A stretch of DNA of 64,000 bases from NCBI GenBank assembly GCA_028687575.1, contig JAQTZW010000011.1, positions 1 through 64,000 on the forward strand, given 5' to 3'. This DNA comes from Gallionella sp. GTDB lineage: Bacteria; Pseudomonadota; Gammaproteobacteria; Burkholderiales; Gallionellaceae. A model generated the notes under the pieces. It saw only the letters and a list, made by a program, of their open reading frames with translations. It searched no databases and was not told the DNA's origin. The translations under genes were made by a program, and so were the position numbers. How positions within the stretch are numbered: the stretch's first letter is position 1; each line of letters begins with the position of its first letter. Positions 51,999-59,889 of the stretch are shown here, one piece after another.

Positions 51999-53406
51999 TT
52001 CACCTATTGCTGCGGCATTCAAGCTGACGCCACAGGAGGCCGTCGACTATCTGCATGGGCGTGATCAACTCACCAAAACGTTCAACTGGCAGGATGTATG
52101 GCAGGAGGAGCATGCCTACCAGTTCACCGTGTCGCGTCTGGCCAGGCTGGATATTCTGGAGGCGATGCGCGCGGGACTCACGCGCTCGGTCGAAGGTGAT
52201 CTATCTCGCCGCGACTGGGTGAAAAACGCGCAGTCGCTACTGGAAAAGGCCGGTTGGTGGGGCCGCAAGGAAGTACTCGACCCGGTTAGCGGAGAAATCG
52301 TCACCACGACGTTCAATGCGGAGCGGCTGAAGCTGATCTTCGATACCAATATCCGCATGGCCTATTCCGCAGGGCTGTGGCAGCGCATCGTGCGCAATAA
52401 GTCGGCGCTTCCCTACATCCGCTACATCACCAAGCGCGACGAGCGCGTGAGAGAGTCTCACCGTTCCTGGGACAATGTAGTGCTGCCGGTCGATCATCCT
52501 TTCTGGAAGACGCATTTCCCGCCCAACGGCTGGCGTTGCCGCTGCCGCGTGATGAGCATCAGTCAGGCCGATTACGACAAGGGGATGTCTCCCAACGGTG
52601 AGTTGCTCAACAAGGCCGCGCCTAAGGTCGAATACCGCGACTGGATCAACAAGCGCACCGGCGTGGTCAAGCGTGTTCCGAACGGTATCGATCCGGGGTT
52701 CGCCTACAACCCCGGTATGGCGCGCGATGCAGGAATTTCCGCCGTTGTACGAAACAAGCTGAATGGACTTCCCGCCGCCATGCGCAGAGCGGCGCTGGGC
52801 CCGGTCGAGATCAAGCCGGTCGAAGCGGAATTCAGGAAAGCTGTGGAGGATGCGCTCGCAGGTATTCCGGAGTCGGTACGCATGACGGTTATGGCCGGTG
52901 GATACGAGCTGCGCATCGCGCCGAAGATTACGGATGTGCTGCCGAGGCTGGCTGGAAAACAGCCTCGCGGCCATGATTCCGGGGTGGTATGGGAAGAACT
53001 GGATGGCGGATCATTCGCTGGTGAACGACTGATCGTAATCGCTGGATCTGCCCTGGAAAAAGGCCAATATGTCGCAACCAGCACCGATCGTGCAGGCGAA
53101 CTATTACGGCATGAATATGGTCATGCCCTGGATTTGATTTTGCGTCTATCCGATTTTCCTGAATTCATCGTTGCCTACGACAGGGATGCAGTTGCATTGC
53201 ACGCATGGCTGGATAAGAAATTGCCGAAAGATGCGATCCGCGAATTGGGCTATCTGTTGCAACCAGGACAGGCGGGCAGGCAAGAGGCGTTTGCCGAGAT
53301 ATTTGCCTTTATCCACGGAGGCGGTACGGCAAGTTATATAGATGCATTGCAGGCATTCCCTGAAGCGACTAAAGTGGCCTCTACCATGTTGGAGCGCATC
53401 AAGTGA
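51988..53406 (+). CDS. MuF-type minor head protein with C-terminal HExxH metallopeptidase-like domain
   Basis: 472 residues from ATG 51988 (a TTG start 33 nt earlier overlaps the portal). Residues ~20-200 are the MuF/gp30 head-morphogenesis domain, including RDERVRESHRSWDNVVLPVD and GWRCRCRV. Residues ~290-472 are unlike normal gp30. They contain HEYGHALD (~375-382), an HExxH zinc site, followed about 54 residues later by EAFAEIFAF, the expected third ligand of a gluzincin, resembling anthrax-lethal-factor-like toxin domains. MuF proteins carrying C-terminal toxin domains are known in temperate phages; such proteins are packaged in the head and could be injected. The tail part is richer in A+T than the MuF part. 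The coupled next gene may encode immunity. Confidence 0.85.
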   Translation: MAGNSPIAAAFKLTPQEAVDYLHGRDQLTKTFNWQDVWQEEHAYQFTVSRLARLDILEAMRAGLTRSVEGDLSRRDWVKNAQSLLEKAGWWGRKEVLDPVSGEIVTTTFNAERLKLIFDTNIRMAYSAGLWQRIVRNKSALPYIRYITKRDERVRESHRSWDNVVLPVDHPFWKTHFPPNGWRCRCRVMSISQADYDKGMSPNGELLNKAAPKVEYRDWINKRTGVVKRVPNGIDPGFAYNPGMARDAGISAVVRNKLNGLPAAMRRAALGPVEIKPVEAEFRKAVEDALAGIPESVRMTVMAGGYELRIAPKITDVLPRLAGKQPRGHDSGVVWEELDGGSFAGERLIVIAGSALEKGQYVATSTDRAGELLRHEYGHALDLILRLSDFPEFIVAYDRDAVALHAWLDKKLPKDAIRELGYLLQPGQAGRQEAFAEIFAFIHGGGTASYIDALQAFPEATKVASTMLERIK

Positions 53407-53666
53407 TTACCTGTTTTGTCGATTTACTGCCTGATGGTGGCGTCTATATCAAGGGTCGCCTTCGTAATGAAGAGTGCGATTCCGGTCACTTTCGCCAAGG
53501 TGTTCATGAAGGCGGCTCATACTTGGGTATCGAGTTTGATGAGTGGCGCACGTTGTCCAGCGTCACTTTTGGCGATGATGGCTCGGTAACAAAGGAGCTG
53601 CGCGGTGAACCGGTTGAATTTGATCCCAATGCCGAGCGCCCTCCATTCTTGAGGAATATTCCATGA
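53403..53666 (+). CDS. 87-residue orphan coupled to the MuF-metallopeptidase (candidate immunity)
   Basis: GTG 53403 overlaps the stop of the MuF gene (GTGA) and its own stop overlaps the next ATG. The product is small, acidic and beta-rich (MITCFVDLLPDGGVYIKG, GGSYLGIEFDEWRTL), with no family recognised. Mu and its usual relatives have gp31 directly after gp30, so this gene is an insertion that tracks with the unusual C-terminal domain, the expected layout of a toxin-immunity pair. Immunity function is inference. Confidence 0.7.
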   Translation: MITCFVDLLPDGGVYIKGRLRNEECDSGHFRQGVHEGGSYLGIEFDEWRTLSSVTFGDDGSVTKELRGEPVEFDPNAERPPFLRNIP

Positions 53667-54106
53667 TCTCCATTGAGATCACCAATCAGCCGGTGATCGA
53701 TGCGCTGAATAAGCTGATCCGCTCGTCTCAGGATATGCATCCGATCATGGATGCCATCGGCATGACGATGGAAAGCCGCGTTTCTGACCGCTTTGAAACC
53801 AAGACTGACCCGAGTGGTAAGGCGTGGGCTCCGTGGAAACCTTCTACAGAAAAGAGTTACCCAAAGGATGGAAACCGCAAGCTGCTGGATCGCGGACCAT
53901 TGCCCGGCATGCTGGCAAGCCTTAGTTACCAGGTTGATGGTGATAGCGTATTCGATGGATTTGGCCAACCATATGCCGAGTGGCACGAACGTGGGACTGG
54001 AAAGATGGAGCGGCGCGGCTTGCTCACAGCGGATCCCGTTTCTGGGATTCTTGGCACCGGTGATGAGGATGCGATTTACAAAGTTTTGAGCGCTGCTTTG
54101 CGCTGA
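53663..54106 (+). CDS. Phage virion morphogenesis protein (Mu G/gp31-like)
   Basis: 147 residues. MISIEITNQPVIDALNKLI, FETKTDPSGKAWAPWKPST, KLLDRGPLPGMLASLSYQVDGD and YAEWHERGTG fit the virion-morphogenesis family of tail-completion proteins. The last gene before the left end of the prophage. In Mu the next gene would be protease I, which here lies 20 kb away on the other strand. Confidence 0.92.
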   Translation: MISIEITNQPVIDALNKLIRSSQDMHPIMDAIGMTMESRVSDRFETKTDPSGKAWAPWKPSTEKSYPKDGNRKLLDRGPLPGMLASLSYQVDGDSVFDGFGQPYAEWHERGTGKMERRGLLTADPVSGILGTGDEDAIYKVLSAALR

Positions 54107-54111
54107 TTTTT
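54089..54111 (+). terminator. Weak hairpin at the end of the plus-strand late block
   Basis: AGCGC pairs with GCGCT around TGCTTT, followed by GATTTTT. It spans the stop codon of the last gene. Short stem, low strength. Confidence 0.4.
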
Positions 54112-54191
54112 GGCCGTTATCTTTTTTGCCTGTTTAAAGTGTTTTTTACTCCAAATCCCATGTAGTCCCGCTTGAACCTATTTCTTCCCAC

Positions 54192-54234
54192 ATTTATCTC
54201 ACGTTTTCTATCCCATTTATCTCAGGTCTGTTCA
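54192..54234 (+). other. Prophage left end with two transposase-type sites
   Basis: Read inward on the minus strand it begins TGAACAGACC, then GAGATAAAT (54215-54223) and GAGATAAAT (54192-54200), 23 bp apart. The first site ends 20 bp from the terminus, matching the right end exactly. Confidence 0.85.
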
Positions 54235-54307
54235 GGGGGCGATTTCTTTTGGTTACTTTTCTTGGCAAGACAAGAAAAGTGGCTTGCTGCCGGTCAACCA
54301 CCGGCGG
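54235..54307. repeat. Dispersed repeat element, right part
   Basis: Reverse complement of 16401-16473 with about ten differences in 73 bp, including the exact 21-base outer block. It is the second terminal inverted repeat of the element that the prophage interrupted; the first six bases are the target duplication. Confidence 0.8.
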
Positions 54308-54396
54308 TTTTGATTCAAGCCATCCGGCTCGCAATCGAATCTGCACAGGGCGCAACCGCTATTGCGCCTTGCCTTGTAAAATTTATTGGGATTTTT

Positions 54397-54696
54397 CTAC
54401 CAGCCGTCCTGAACGGTTTTTACAGCCATAAATACAAGCACAACGCCCGCAACGGAAAGATTGATATTGATTCCTTCGAGTCGGGATACGAAGGTGGGAT
54501 TCATTGCGCATAAGATCAAAGCAAATCCGGTAGGAATGGTTGCTGCGGCGAGCGACCCAGTAAGTAAGGACTCAAGACGCGGGGAAGTGCCACAGTTTGT
54601 TGTTCTAATCCACGAAGCAAGAAAACAGCCTAAGAAAGATACAACGGCTAACTGGTTGTTGTATTTGAAGAAGGAATCGATGAAGGAGTGAATCAT
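54397..54696 (-). CDS. Small membrane protein, second of a pair
   Basis: 99 residues with three hydrophobic segments (QLAVVSFLGCFLASWI, GSLAAATIPTGFALILCAM, LSVAGVVLVFMAVKTV). ATG overlaps the stop of the upstream small membrane gene (ATGA). Base composition is lower in GC than neighbours. Unknown function; could be a host cargo gene or a remnant mobile gene beside the repeat element. Confidence 0.6.
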   Translation of the reverse strand: MIHSFIDSFFKYNNQLAVVSFLGCFLASWIRTTNCGTSPRLESLLTGSLAAATIPTGFALILCAMNPTFVSRLEGININLSVAGVVLVFMAVKTVQDGW

Positions 54697-54923
54697 TCTT
54701 CTTCCCCTCGCTTGGCACGATTACTACACGCGCGTTGAACGATAGAAACGAGGCCGCCTGCGAGGCCCGCAATAATTGCGACAATCTCGTTTGGAAGGGA
54801 CGCCCTAAAATAGCTAAATATAACAATTCCGAGACTACCTGCGAGAATCGCTCCACCAGCAGCGCCAATCAGGCGATTTATAAATCGACCATTCGTGTGC
54901 TTTGGGTCAGTAGATACTGTCAT
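54693..54923 (-). CDS. Small membrane protein, first of a pair
   Basis: 76 residues from ATG 54923 with GGAGA upstream (ATG 54929 is an alternative). A basic N-terminus is followed by two hydrophobic helices (GAAGGAILAGSLGIVIFSYF, EIVAIIAGLAGGLVSIV) and a charged tail. Coupled to the next gene by ATGA. No family recognised. Confidence 0.6.
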   Translation of the reverse strand: MTVSTDPKHTNGRFINRLIGAAGGAILAGSLGIVIFSYFRASLPNEIVAIIAGLAGGLVSIVQRACSNRAKRGEEE

Positions 54924-55092
54924 TACCATTCTCCAATGGAATCATTTGGGAGGTTATTTCTGATACATGATGCGGATTAGGAAACTTGATAAAGTACAGC
55001 CCATGCTGCCCAATCCGGAAAAGTCTGTCAATGTAGGGAGAAATTCCGTTTTCGCAGGGATATGAAATAATTTGCCAGGCAGCCCGATTTTT

Positions 55093-56313
55093 TCACTGAT
55101 ACCGCAACGCCTCTATAGGGTCCATGCGCGCGGCTTTCAGGGCGGGGTAGTAGCCGAAGAAGATGCCGACCGTGGCGGCGACGCCGAACGCCACCAGCAC
55201 CGAACTGGCGCTGATGATGACCAGCGTGTCGGTCAGCCATTCGGTCAGCAGCGCGCAGCCTATCCCCAGCAGCAGGCCGATGAAGCAGCCGGCCACCGAG
55301 ATGATGACCGCCTCCAGCAGGAATTGCAGCAGGATGTCGCGCTCCCGCGCGCCTATCGCCATGCGGATGCCGATCTCGCGGGTGCGCTCGGTGACCGACA
55401 CCAGCATGATGTTCATGATGCCGATGCCGCCCACCAGCAGCGACACCGAGGCGATCGCGCCCAGCAGCATGGACATCACGCGCGTGCTTTCGGCAGCAGA
55501 ATCGGCCACCGAAGTCAGGTTGCGCAAATAGAAATCGGATTCCTGCCCCTCGCGGGTGCGATGCCGCTGGCGCAGCAGCGCAGTCATGGATTTTTCGATT
55601 TGCGGCATGATCTGCTGGGTGGTGGTCTGCACCATCACCATGCGCACCGTGCCGGGGAATTGCGCGCCGAACACGCTGCGCTGCGCGGTGGTCAGCGGGG
55701 TGATGATGGAGTCGTCCTGATCGCGCCCGTCCATGCCTTGCCCCTTGAGGCCGAGTACCCCCAGCACGGTGAACGGACTTTGCTGGATGCGTATGGTCTT
55801 GCCGACCGGGTCTTCGTCGCCGAACAGGTTTTCCGCCGCCGTCTGGCCGATCAGCGCCACACGGGTGGCAGAACGCACGTCCGATGCGGTAAATGCCTGG
55901 CCGCTCACCACCGGCCAGGAGCGCACATCCAGATAAGCGGGAGTACTGCCTATCACTGCCGTGTTCCAGTTGTTCGGTCCGTAAACCACTTGTGCGCTGC
56001 CGGGATGGATGGGCGCAACAGCTGCTACGCCCGGTAGCTCTGCGATTGCATCGGCATCGGCCACCGTCAGCGTGTGTGCGGAACCGCTGGCCGAACGCAC
56101 GCCGCTGCTCGCGGTATGGCCGGACAGCAGGATGAACAGGTTGCTGCCCATCGCGCTGATGGTTTGCTGGATGGCGTATTGCGCGCCCTGGCCAATTGCC
56201 ATCATCAGCACCACCGCACCGACGCCTATCACCATGCCCAGCATGGTCAGCAGGGTGCGCAGGCGGTTCGCGCCCATCGCGCGCCAGGCTTCGGCAAGCA
56301 TCGCCAGTTTCAT
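55093..56313 (-). CDS. ABC transporter permease, MacB/FtsX type
   Basis: 406 residues. One N-terminal transmembrane helix (TLLTMLGMVIGVGAVVLMMA), a large periplasmic domain (~55-275), then three C-terminal helices with SVSLLVGGIGIMNIMLVSVTERTREIGIRMAIGA, the MacB signature. This is the permease part only; the ATPase is the separate gene upstream, unlike fused E. coli MacB. Mechanotransmission type: it drives substrates from periplasm through a TolC-like channel. It overlaps the ATPase gene by 4 bp. Confidence 0.93.
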   Translation of the reverse strand: MKLAMLAEAWRAMGANRLRTLLTMLGMVIGVGAVVLMMAIGQGAQYAIQQTISAMGSNLFILLSGHTASSGVRSASGSAHTLTVADADAIAELPGVAAVAPIHPGSAQVVYGPNNWNTAVIGSTPAYLDVRSWPVVSGQAFTASDVRSATRVALIGQTAAENLFGDEDPVGKTIRIQQSPFTVLGVLGLKGQGMDGRDQDDSIITPLTTAQRSVFGAQFPGTVRMVMVQTTTQQIMPQIEKSMTALLRQRHRTREGQESDFYLRNLTSVADSAAESTRVMSMLLGAIASVSLLVGGIGIMNIMLVSVTERTREIGIRMAIGARERDILLQFLLEAVIISVAGCFIGLLLGIGCALLTEWLTDTLVIISASSVLVAFGVAATVGIFFGYYPALKAARMDPIEALRYQ

Positions 56314-57014
56314 GCCGCCACCTCATGAGGGGTCAACTGATCGCTGACCAGGTGTCCGTCGTGGAAGCGCACCTGGCGTTTGGCGTGTTGTGCGATGTCG
56401 GGCTCATGGGTGACCAACACGATAGTGATGCCCTCCTGATTCAGCGCATCGAATAACGCCATGATTTCGTCGCCGGTGCGGCTATCCAGATTGCCGGTCG
56501 GTTCGTCGGCCAGCAACAGGCGAGGGCGATTGACCAAAGCACGGGCAATCGCCACGCGCTGCTGCTGGCCTCCGGAAATCTGGCTGGGCAGCGAATCAGC
56601 CTTGTCAGTCAACCCCACCTTGTGCAGCATCTCTGCTGCACGGCGCTGGCGCTCAGCGTGATCCAGTCCGGAATAGACCAGCGGCAGCGCGACATTTTCC
56701 AGCAGGGTCATGCGTTGCAGCAGGTTGAATCCCTGAAAGACGAAGCCTATGGTGCGATTACGCAAGATCGCCAGTTCGTCACGGCTCAGTTCCGCAACTG
56801 ACCGCCCATCCAGCTCGTATTGACCCGTCGTAGCTTTATCCAGACAACCGAGGATATTCATGAAGGTGGACTTGCCCGAGCCGGAAGGCCCCATAACAGC
56901 GACAAATTCCCCGGCAGTGATGCTCATTTCCACGGCTTTCAGCGCCGGGAAGAGACCTGCTGCAGTCTGGTAGGATTTGCCTAGCCCGGTGATGCGTATG
57001 ACAGGCGTGGACAT
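56310..57014 (-). CDS. ABC transporter ATPase, MacB/LolD type
   Basis: 234 residues. Walker [10 protein letters not shown] (~41), signature [15 protein letters not shown], Walker [13 protein letters not shown] and switch VTHEPDIAQ are all intact. It belongs to the LolD/MacB ATPase group and powers the permease encoded just downstream. It overlaps its neighbours by 1 and 4 bp, so the four genes form one operon. Confidence 0.95.
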   Translation of the reverse strand: MSTPVIRITGLGKSYQTAAGLFPALKAVEMSITAGEFVAVMGPSGSGKSTFMNILGCLDKATTGQYELDGRSVAELSRDELAILRNRTIGFVFQGFNLLQRMTLLENVALPLVYSGLDHAERQRRAAEMLHKVGLTDKADSLPSQISGGQQQRVAIARALVNRPRLLLADEPTGNLDSRTGDEIMALFDALNQEGITIVLVTHEPDIAQHAKRQVRFHDGHLVSDQLTPHEVAA

Positions 57015-58231
57015 CAGAACATTCTCATGCGCATCGGTTGCGAAGCGGAGGACGGGCCGCTGCCCTCCTGCACGTCGCCAGTCAGCACCCGGTCGCCCTC
57101 ATGAAGTTGGCCCGAGACGATCTCTGTGTCGCGGTTGTCGGTGATGCCGAGCTTGACCGGAACCGGTTCAATCTTGCCGTTTCTCAGCACGTACACTTTG
57201 CCGGAATAGCCATGAGCACTGCCTTTAGCCTTCGCGCCGCCTACCGCATCTTTACTTGAACTACCGTTTCCATTCTTTTGTTTATTATTGACTTTTTCAT
57301 TTTCTGATCCACTCGGCTTGAAGCGCAGGGCGGCATTGGGAACCCGTAGCACCTGTTTGCGCTCGGCCACCGCGATGCTGACGTAGGCGGTCATGCCGGG
57401 CAGCAGCAACTGGCCGGGATTGTCCACATTGATGACCACATCGTAGGTGACGACGTTCTGCTGGTTGAGCGGATTCAGGCGCACCAGTCTGACGACGCCC
57501 TGGAAGCCCCGGTCCGGGAAGGCGTCCACGGTGAAATGCACCGGCTGTCCGACGCGGATGCTGCCGATGTCGGCTTCGGCGAAATTGGCGTCTATCTGCA
57601 TCTTGGCCAGATCCTGCGCGATCTTGAACAGCGTCGGGGTTTGCAGGCTGGCCGCCACGGTCTGGCCGACATCCACCGAGCGGTCCACCACCACGCCTGA
57701 CACCGGCGAACGGATCACCGAGTAGGCGAGGTTGGCGCGGTCTTTTGCCACCGTGGCACGCGCCAGCTGCAATTGCGCCTCGGCGGATTTTCGGGCCTGT
57801 GTCGCGGTGTCCATCTCCAGCCGGGAAGCGTATTCCTGCGCGAACAGGTTGCGGGTGCGCGCCTCGTTGGCGCGCGCAAGTTCCAGCGTCGCACTGGCGC
57901 TGTTCACATTGGCCAGACTCTGCTGCTGTTGCGCGGCAAGCAGCGCATCGTCCAGTTCCAGCAATACCTGACCCTTTTCGACCTTGCTGTTGAAATCCAC
58001 ATACAGCTTCTTCACCGTGCCGGAGACTTGCGTGCCGACGTTCACCAGCGTCACCGGATTGATGGTGCCGTTGGCTGAAACGGTCTGGCTGATGTCGCCT
58101 TTCTCGACCGCCTGCATCCGGTACAGCTGCTCGGGGCCGGGCTGGTCGAAATGCCGGTAGGTGAAATAAGCGCCCCCGGCGACGGCGGCGATCAGCAACA
58201 GGGAGAGAGGGGACAGCAAACGGGTTTTCAT
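57014..58231 (-). CDS. macA: Periplasmic adaptor, MacA-like
   Basis: 405 residues. An N-terminal membrane anchor (LLSPLSLLLIAAVAGGAYF) is followed by a barrel-sandwich (SANGTINPVTLVNVGTQVSGTV), an alpha hairpin (~100-165), and barrel and membrane-proximal domains. A low-complexity Lys/Asn/Gly/Ser linker (~300-335) is unusual. It bridges the MacB-type permease and the TolC-like channel. Substrate is not readable; macrolides, lipopeptides or siderophores are typical of relatives. Confidence 0.92.
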   Translation of the reverse strand: MKTRLLSPLSLLLIAAVAGGAYFTYRHFDQPGPEQLYRMQAVEKGDISQTVSANGTINPVTLVNVGTQVSGTVKKLYVDFNSKVEKGQVLLELDDALLAAQQQQSLANVNSASATLELARANEARTRNLFAQEYASRLEMDTATQARKSAEAQLQLARATVAKDRANLAYSVIRSPVSGVVVDRSVDVGQTVAASLQTPTLFKIAQDLAKMQIDANFAEADIGSIRVGQPVHFTVDAFPDRGFQGVVRLVRLNPLNQQNVVTYDVVINVDNPGQLLLPGMTAYVSIAVAERKQVLRVPNAALRFKPSGSENEKVNNKQKNGNGSSSKDAVGGAKAKGSAHGYSGKVYVLRNGKIEPVPVKLGITDNRDTEIVSGQLHEGDRVLTGDVQEGSGPSSASQPMRMRMF

Positions 58232-59679
58232 GGTCGGGTTGGCTCAGGTTGGGGCGTGTTGTCCGTCAGGGAAGTCAGCAATCCCTCGTCCAGACTTCCC
58301 ATCGCCTGCGCCAGCACGGCGCGGTTGATGTTCCAGTTGAAGTTGGCCTGGATGCGCTGCTGGCGCGCGCTTGCCAGCGTGTTTTGCGCATTCAGCACAT
58401 CCAGCATGATGCCGGCTCCGGCCTTGTAACGGCCAAGCGAAACGCGCTCGGACTGGCTGGCGGAATCCAGCAGGTCGGCGGTGGTGCGCAGGTTCTGCGT
58501 GGCGGTGGCGAGGTTCTGCCAGGCCGTCCAGACATCCAGCGCGACCTGTAGCCGTATCCTTTCCAGTTGCGCCTTGCGCGTCTCGATTTGCGCTTCGGCG
58601 GCGCGCACCCGGTATGTCGGCGCGTAGCCCGCGAACAGCGGCACGGTCAGGTTGATTCCCAGTGTCGAGCCGTGCGTGTTGAGGCCGGCGCTATTGGTCT
58701 GGCTGGTGGTGGCCGACAGCGAGATGGTCGGCTTGCCTGCGGCCCGTGCCGCATCCGCGCCGGCCTCAGCGGCTTTCAGCGTGGCTTCCGCCGCGCGCAG
58801 GTCGGGCCGGCGCGCCCGTGCCTGCTCGATCAGCACGGCGACATCCTGCTCGAAATCGGCAAGTCGTTTGCCGCCTGCCTGCGCATCGGCTCCGCCCTCT
58901 GTAGCGCTGGCCAGCATCAGCGCCTGGTTGGCATCCAGCCCGAGCAGGTTGGCGAGGTTGCCCTGTGCGATCCTGGCAGCACCCTGCGCGGTGATGCGGT
59001 TCAGCGTGGACTGTGACCAGGCGGATCGCGCGGCGAATTTGTCGGCAGGTGTGGCGCTGCCGGCCTGATAGCGCGCTTCGGCTGCGGCGAAACTTTGCTG
59101 TGCGGCATGCTCGGACACGGTCGCAGCCTCGAATGACGCCTGGGTGGCTTGCGTCTGGTAGTAGGCCTGCACGGCGGCCAGAAACACGTTCTGCACGGTG
59201 GCGTCCTGAGTGGCGGCGACCGCAGCCAGTGTCTGGCGGGCATTTTCCAGATTGGCGGCGCGTGCGCCGAAATCAAAGAGCAGATAGGAAAGCGTCAGTC
59301 CTGCGCTGCGCTGGTTGTTGCCGGGGGAGTTGCGGTTCGCAGCGACGCTGGCGCTCACGCTGGGCAGGTAGCCGGCCTGTGTGACACCGACCTGGGCGGC
59401 CTGTGCCAGCGAATTGGCCCAGACTTCGCGGGTCTGCGGGTTGTTGCACAGCGCAAGTCGGACCACGGCGGGCAGGTCTAGTGCTTGGTCGCTAGCCGAA
59501 GGAGGGCAGGGCGTACCGTCAGCGTTATGCAGCGCCGGCCTGGCTGACAGCCCAGCGGCTGTCGAGAACGGATCGGCGGTCTCTTCCGCCCAGGCATATC
59601 CCTGACATATCAGCATGGCAGCGATCAGCCATCTGACTGAATGGGCTGGCAGGACAACATGTTTCAGGCAAAGGGACAT
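58228..59679 (-). CDS. TolC-family outer-membrane channel
   Basis: 483 residues with an N-terminal signal peptide ending near YAWAEE and two repeated TolC halves (LPAVVRLALCNNPQTREVWANS..., and RRPDLRAAEATLKAAEAG...). LSYLLFDFGARAANLENARQTL and SVSLGRYKAG-like segments are typical of the family. Outer-membrane exit duct of the tripartite exporter encoded by the following genes. First gene of the minus-strand operon, so its upstream 210-bp gap is the promoter region, shared divergently with the copper-storage gene. Confidence 0.93.
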   Translation of the reverse strand: MSLCLKHVVLPAHSVRWLIAAMLICQGYAWAEETADPFSTAAGLSARPALHNADGTPCPPSASDQALDLPAVVRLALCNNPQTREVWANSLAQAAQVGVTQAGYLPSVSASVAANRNSPGNNQRSAGLTLSYLLFDFGARAANLENARQTLAAVAATQDATVQNVFLAAVQAYYQTQATQASFEAATVSEHAAQQSFAAAEARYQAGSATPADKFAARSAWSQSTLNRITAQGAARIAQGNLANLLGLDANQALMLASATEGGADAQAGGKRLADFEQDVAVLIEQARARRPDLRAAEATLKAAEAGADAARAAGKPTISLSATTSQTNSAGLNTHGSTLGINLTVPLFAGYAPTYRVRAAEAQIETRKAQLERIRLQVALDVWTAWQNLATATQNLRTTADLLDSASQSERVSLGRYKAGAGIMLDVLNAQNTLASARQQRIQANFNWNINRAVLAQAMGSLDEGLLTSLTDNTPQPEPTRP

Positions 59680-59788
59680 AAGGTTCAGTATGAATTCGCT
59701 TTGCGCATTGTAGTAATTCGGGCCGAACTGGCAAGCCTCGCATTGTAATGAATTGTAGGATACAAACTTGTAAAGTTAAAAAGTTCGC

Positions 59789-59809
59789 GGTGCGTCAATT
59801 TGTCGCACC
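59789..59809. promoter_or_regulatory. Inverted repeat in the divergent exporter/copper-storage gap
   Basis: GGTGCG (59789-59794) and CGCACC (59804-59809) form a dyad with a 9-bp centre, about 80 bp before the copper-storage start. Possible operator; no assigned regulator. Confidence 0.35.
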
Positions 59810-59889
59810 CCCGTGAGCACTCTCGACTGGTAGTATTCGCGGGTGAAATTCGATGTGTGGTCATTTCGTCAATCATTAAGGAGAACACC

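Larger units (their letters stand above)
16869..54234. mobile_element. Complete Mu-like transposable prophage (37,366 bp)
   Basis: Boundaries come from the sequence. The right end starts TGAAGCGG at 16869 and the left end, read inward on the minus strand, starts TGAACAGA at 54234. GGGGGC flanks both (16863-16868 and 54235-54240). Mu transposases A and B, Gam, GemA, Mor, Com, the Mu I protease, gp27/28/29-like packaging genes and MuF place it with transposable phages. The long tape measure and the G/GT frameshift indicate a siphovirus-like tail rather than Mu's contractile tail. No essential module looks broken, so the prophage may be active. Unlike Mu, the late genes are split into two divergent blocks. 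Confidence 0.95.

Noticed and set aside
54172..54513. 113-codon plus-strand ORF across the left prophage end
   Set aside because: Crosses the phage-host junction and the repeat, so it cannot be an ancestral gene; no ribosome site.
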